Of a stretch of DNA of 64,000 bases, positions 60,969 through 64,000 are shown piece after piece. The notes beneath the pieces were generated by a model. That model saw only the letters and a program-made list of their open reading frames with translations. It was not told the DNA's origin and made no database searches. Positions within the stretch are counted from its first letter, which is position 1. The number at the start of each line of letters is the position of its first letter. Made by a program: the position numbers and the translations under genes. This DNA comes from Elephas maximus indicus. Taxonomy: Eukaryota > Chordata > Mammalia > Proboscidea > Elephantidae. The stretch is taken from positions 103,784,823 to 103,848,822 of the forward strand of contig NC_064822.1 of the NCBI RefSeq assembly GCF_024166365.1. The letters run 5' to 3'.

Positions 60969-61382
60969 GTAAGTGAACAAATTCTGGAATTTTTATTTCA
61001 ACATTTCTGTAAAGATTAGCATAAAGATATTGTCTTCCCTTGAAATAAGATATAATTAGACAGAAGGCCTGTGTGTGGGGCCTAGGGTAAGATGGCTCAT
61101 AAACTCACACAAAGTGGCTGCCACCTGTCTCTGAGAGTTTGTGGGGCTTCCCTCCTGGGATAAAGGTTTTCGGATTTTAAATCCATAATCAGTAGCAACT
61201 CTAATATCCTCTGAAGGTGCTGGAATGTTCTCAGGCTAAGAACTGGATCCTCATGGGCCGGTCTATATTACACAGCAGACATGGAAGAAAGAGACAAATT
61301 TTTCTAATTTAGACATTAAATTCTTTAAAAACATCCATAATCTTGAAGAAAATGCCTTTTGTTCACTGTATTATTTTGTTTG

Positions 61383-61765
61383 TATGTTGTTGTTGTTAGG
61401 TGCCATCAAGTTGGTTCCAACTCATAGCGACCCTATGTACAATAGAACAAAACACTGTCTGGTCCTACACCATTCTCATAATAGTTGCTATATTTAAGCC
61501 CATTGTTGCAGTCCCTATGTCAATCTGTCTCATTGAGGGTCTTCCTCTTTTTCACTGACCTTCTACTTTACCCAGCACGATGTCCTTCTCCACGGACTGG
61601 TCCTTCCTGATAATATGTCCAAAGTACGTGAGACACAGTCTTGCCGTTCCTGCTTGTAAGGAGCTTTCTGGCTGTACTTCTTCCAAGACAGGTTTGTTTA
61701 TTCTTTTGATAGTCCATGACATAGTCAATATTCTTTGCCAGCACCATAATTCAAATGGTGCTATA
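61383..61765 (-). mobile_element. RTE-type LINE 3'-end fragment, antisense
   Basis: A gttgttgttgtt run, then aactcatagcgaccctatgt, then the complement of the RTE C-terminal coding region (ttcactgacc, ggtccttcctgataatatgt). It closely parallels 27049-27420. It is inserted in the unit C intron and absent at the matching place in unit B. Confidence 0.8.
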
Positions 61766-62492
61766 GATCAAAAACAGTTGTTTTTCAAAGCATTTTACAA
61801 ACTCAGGTGGTGGTTCTTCGTTGCTAAATCTTAATTGATTTGGGCCAACCCACTGGACTGCAGATTACATACTGCACAGAACTCACAGGTAATTCAGATA
61901 TGTGTTCTAAATAAGGGCACAAAGCCTGGAAGTTTTGAAAGAAATAATGGCAGGGGTGGGTAGGATAGAGAAGAAGTTCAGGGACTGGGAAATTTACCCT
62001 CTGAGCAGAATTATACCTTTTTATTGCAAGTCCTATGAAAAACACCAAGATTAGATTTTCCTAGTGACCCCAAAGCTAGAGTTTCCAGGAAAGGGGCACA
62101 TCAGAGTTACTCTAATAGGTAGAAAAGCAGGCATGAGGGCTCAGAGAAGGGCTAAGCCTGAATGTGTAAACATTAGTCAGAGTTCCACTTGGTGATGAGG
62201 AAAGAGGCAAGGAAGGATGCTCACTCCTCGATAACAGAGAATAGTCACTCAGGTAGGTGCATTCATATAACAGGTCAACAAAAGTATAATGCAAGACTGT
62301 CTTCAACTGCATGTCCAGCACAGTGTTACAGAGAGCAAAGACTCAATAGTGTTCATTGACTGACTTTATGTATGCCTGTATGGCTGGATGGATAGATGTT
62401 ATACATGTAAGAGTGGAATGCACCTCTGAAGCAGAGATCTGAAGGAGTCGGTGATTTTAGCAGGATCTAAGTCATCTGACAACCTATTAGAG

Positions 62493-62508
62493 CAAAAAAA
62501 AAAAAAAA
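62493..62508 (+). repeat. A-run
   Basis: About 16 consecutive A, followed by gagagcag. Confidence 0.8.
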
Positions 62509-62642
62509 AGAGAGCAGTCCACCTCCTTTCTTCGACTCCTCATTCAGGCCCCCTTAGTGCTTTGGCCTTGACTACAACTTGAGGTTGCACTTCTGATCAT
62601 GGAGACAATCCTCAAAAGTTTTTATTACATAGTCTGTCTAGG

Positions 62643-62672
62643 TTTTGTTTGTTTGTTTGTTTGTTTGTTTGT
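62643..62672 (+). repeat. (GTTT)n microsatellite
   Basis: About seven gttt units in a row. Confidence 0.9.
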
Positions 62673-63819
62673 CTTTTTTCATTTAACAATTACTGATTGA
62701 GTGTGTATTATGCATTACACACTGCGAGAGAGAGAGTGTGTGTGGCGGGGGGATAGAAAATACTAACAAAAGTCCTGCCATCCATGAAACTGCATTCCCA
62801 TGGGAGGGACAAGAAACACAAACACGCACACATCATTAAATGTCAAAGCAAGTTAACAATAGAAATGATGGCTAAAACTTACAGCGTGCTGATGAACACA
62901 AAAGGGAAGCAAACATGGTTTGAAATGTTTTAGAGAAAGGGGAAACAATGTTAGAACCAAATTTCCACCCTAGAAAAAGATGGATAATAATTCTGAGTTA
63001 ATTTATTTAACTCCATTTTCAATGTGTAAAAAAAAATGTGATTAATAATGCTTTTCCCAGCTCTTTATGTGAGAATATAGAAGGAAGTAATAAAAGAAAG
63101 TAATAAATAAAGAAGAAATTTTAAAGTAAATAAGTTGTAAATCAGTGAATAGGAACATGCAATACATCAGCCTGAACAAAGATGGAGAAACAGAAAGGTT
63201 CATGGGGTGATCAGGCGCAAACAGATACCTGGCTTCAGCAGTGGGGAGTCTAGAGGACTGTGGGTGATGATTCTGGGAAGATGGTTAATGCCTTACAATA
63301 CAAACTGAGGAGTATGGCTTTTCTCTAAGCATTTCGGTAGGGCAGAAAAAGTTCCTGTTATGCATCAAATGAGGCAGAGTCAAATCCTTGCTATTCAAAG
63401 AGCCATCAGTGTGGGAATCACAAGCTATATAATCAGCGGGCTAAAAGGTCTCACCTATGAAATGAGTTTGGTAGTCTCACACTTCCCTCCCTCAAACACA
63501 CACATATACACGTGCACGCCCACACTCCCGCAGGCATTCATGCACTGACTCATACAGATATGTCTCTCAAGTTTTTCCTAGTGGAAAATATGTGAAAGTC
63601 ATTGTACAAGATAAACTGCTAAACAAATACAGCATACTAATATTAATCAGTTAATGAAACATCAGAGGGTTTTGAGTGGGTGATAGAAGTGAGAAAAATT
63701 GGCATCAGGTTCTCCAGGATGTCTGCTAGCATTCCTAGAAGATGATGAGGAGTGTTGTGAAACACAAAGGCCTCACTGAGGGAGATGGCATAGTTTAGTT
63801 ATAGGGCAGTTCTTCAGCA

Positions 63820-64000
63820 GAGCCCTGGTAATGCAGTGGCTTCGCTGCTAACTGAAAGCTCAGCAGTTTGAACTCACCTGCCTCTCCAAGAGAGAAAGAT
63901 GTGTTAGTTTGCTTCCATAAAGATTACAGCCTTGGAAACTTTATGGACCAGTTCCACTCTGCCCTATAGGGTCGCTATGAATCAGGATCAACTTGATGGC
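63820..64000 (+). mobile_element. AfroSINE, long variant, cut by the window end
   Basis: Head agccctggtaatgcagtggc, then the extra segment ataaagattacagccttgga, and the tail tagggtcgctatgaatcagg. It matches the long subfamily seen at 23709. Confidence 0.85.

Larger units (their letters stand above)
61766..63819. other. Unit C intron sequence, no gene seen
   Basis: The first 130 bases align with 31065-31170 of unit B, including the position of the composite L1 empty site. Later similarity is weak. Contains microsatellites listed separately. Confidence 0.5.
57028..64000. repeat. Duplication unit C, diverged, running off the right edge
   Basis: Aligned anchors: 57030 with 6549; 57755-57840 with 6845-6930; 57890 and 58650 with 7025-7130; 60930-60975 with 9375-9415 and 30570-30615; 61790-61890 with 31065-31160. 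It is more diverged from A and B than they are from each other. No OR coding exon lies inside the window. Confidence 0.75.

Noticed and set aside
1-64000. A previously undescribed multi-gene system
   Set aside because: The only intact genes are two olfactory receptors; nearly all remaining coding-like sequence is explained by L1, RTE, SINE or LTR relics.

Overview
This window is mammalian nuclear DNA from an afrotherian, most likely an elephant or a close relative. The main evidence is about twenty copies of a tRNA-derived SINE of AfroSINE type, whose 3' tail matches the 3' end of RTE-type LINEs also present here. Long L1 elements and MaLR-type LTRs add to the picture. The species itself cannot be fixed from sequence alone. 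There are no prokaryotic features: no operons, CRISPR arrays or insertion sequences.

Only two intact protein-coding genes are visible. Both are single-coding-exon olfactory receptors (OR), at 21524-22459 and 34046-35035, on the + strand, and both resemble the OR8S1 type. They lie in two copies (A, about 6545-22950; B, about 28600-35500) of an old tandem duplication that shares introns and flanks. A third, more diverged copy (C) starts near 57028 and runs off the right edge. All three copies keep an aligned splice donor upstream (exon ends at 9407, 30608 and 60968). This suggests a noncoding first exon and a third OR coding exon just beyond 64000.

Layout: 1-6535 is nested and abutting L1 sequence with AfroSINEs. 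6545-22950 is unit A; its OR intron is swollen from about 3.4 kb to 12 kb by an RTE element (9668-11324), a 6-kb composite L1 (11430-17479) and smaller insertions. 22952-28080 is a spacer with LTRs, AfroSINEs and an antisense RTE fragment. 28600-35500 is unit B. 35752-36617 holds LTR sequence. 37601-45703 is a full-length but dead L1 with a 10-bp target-site duplication and a tandemly repeated 5' UTR. 45789-48082 holds AfroSINEs and an ancient L1 piece. 48535-56587 is an old L1 split by a younger L1. 57028-64000 is unit C.

Because the OR blocks are paralogous, one copy serves as the empty site for insertions in another. That dates and delimits several elements without any database. I see no undescribed molecular system here. 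The most useful observations are the OR block triplication, the composite L1 in the intron, the monomer-type L1 5' UTR and a palindromic insertion seen only in unit B.
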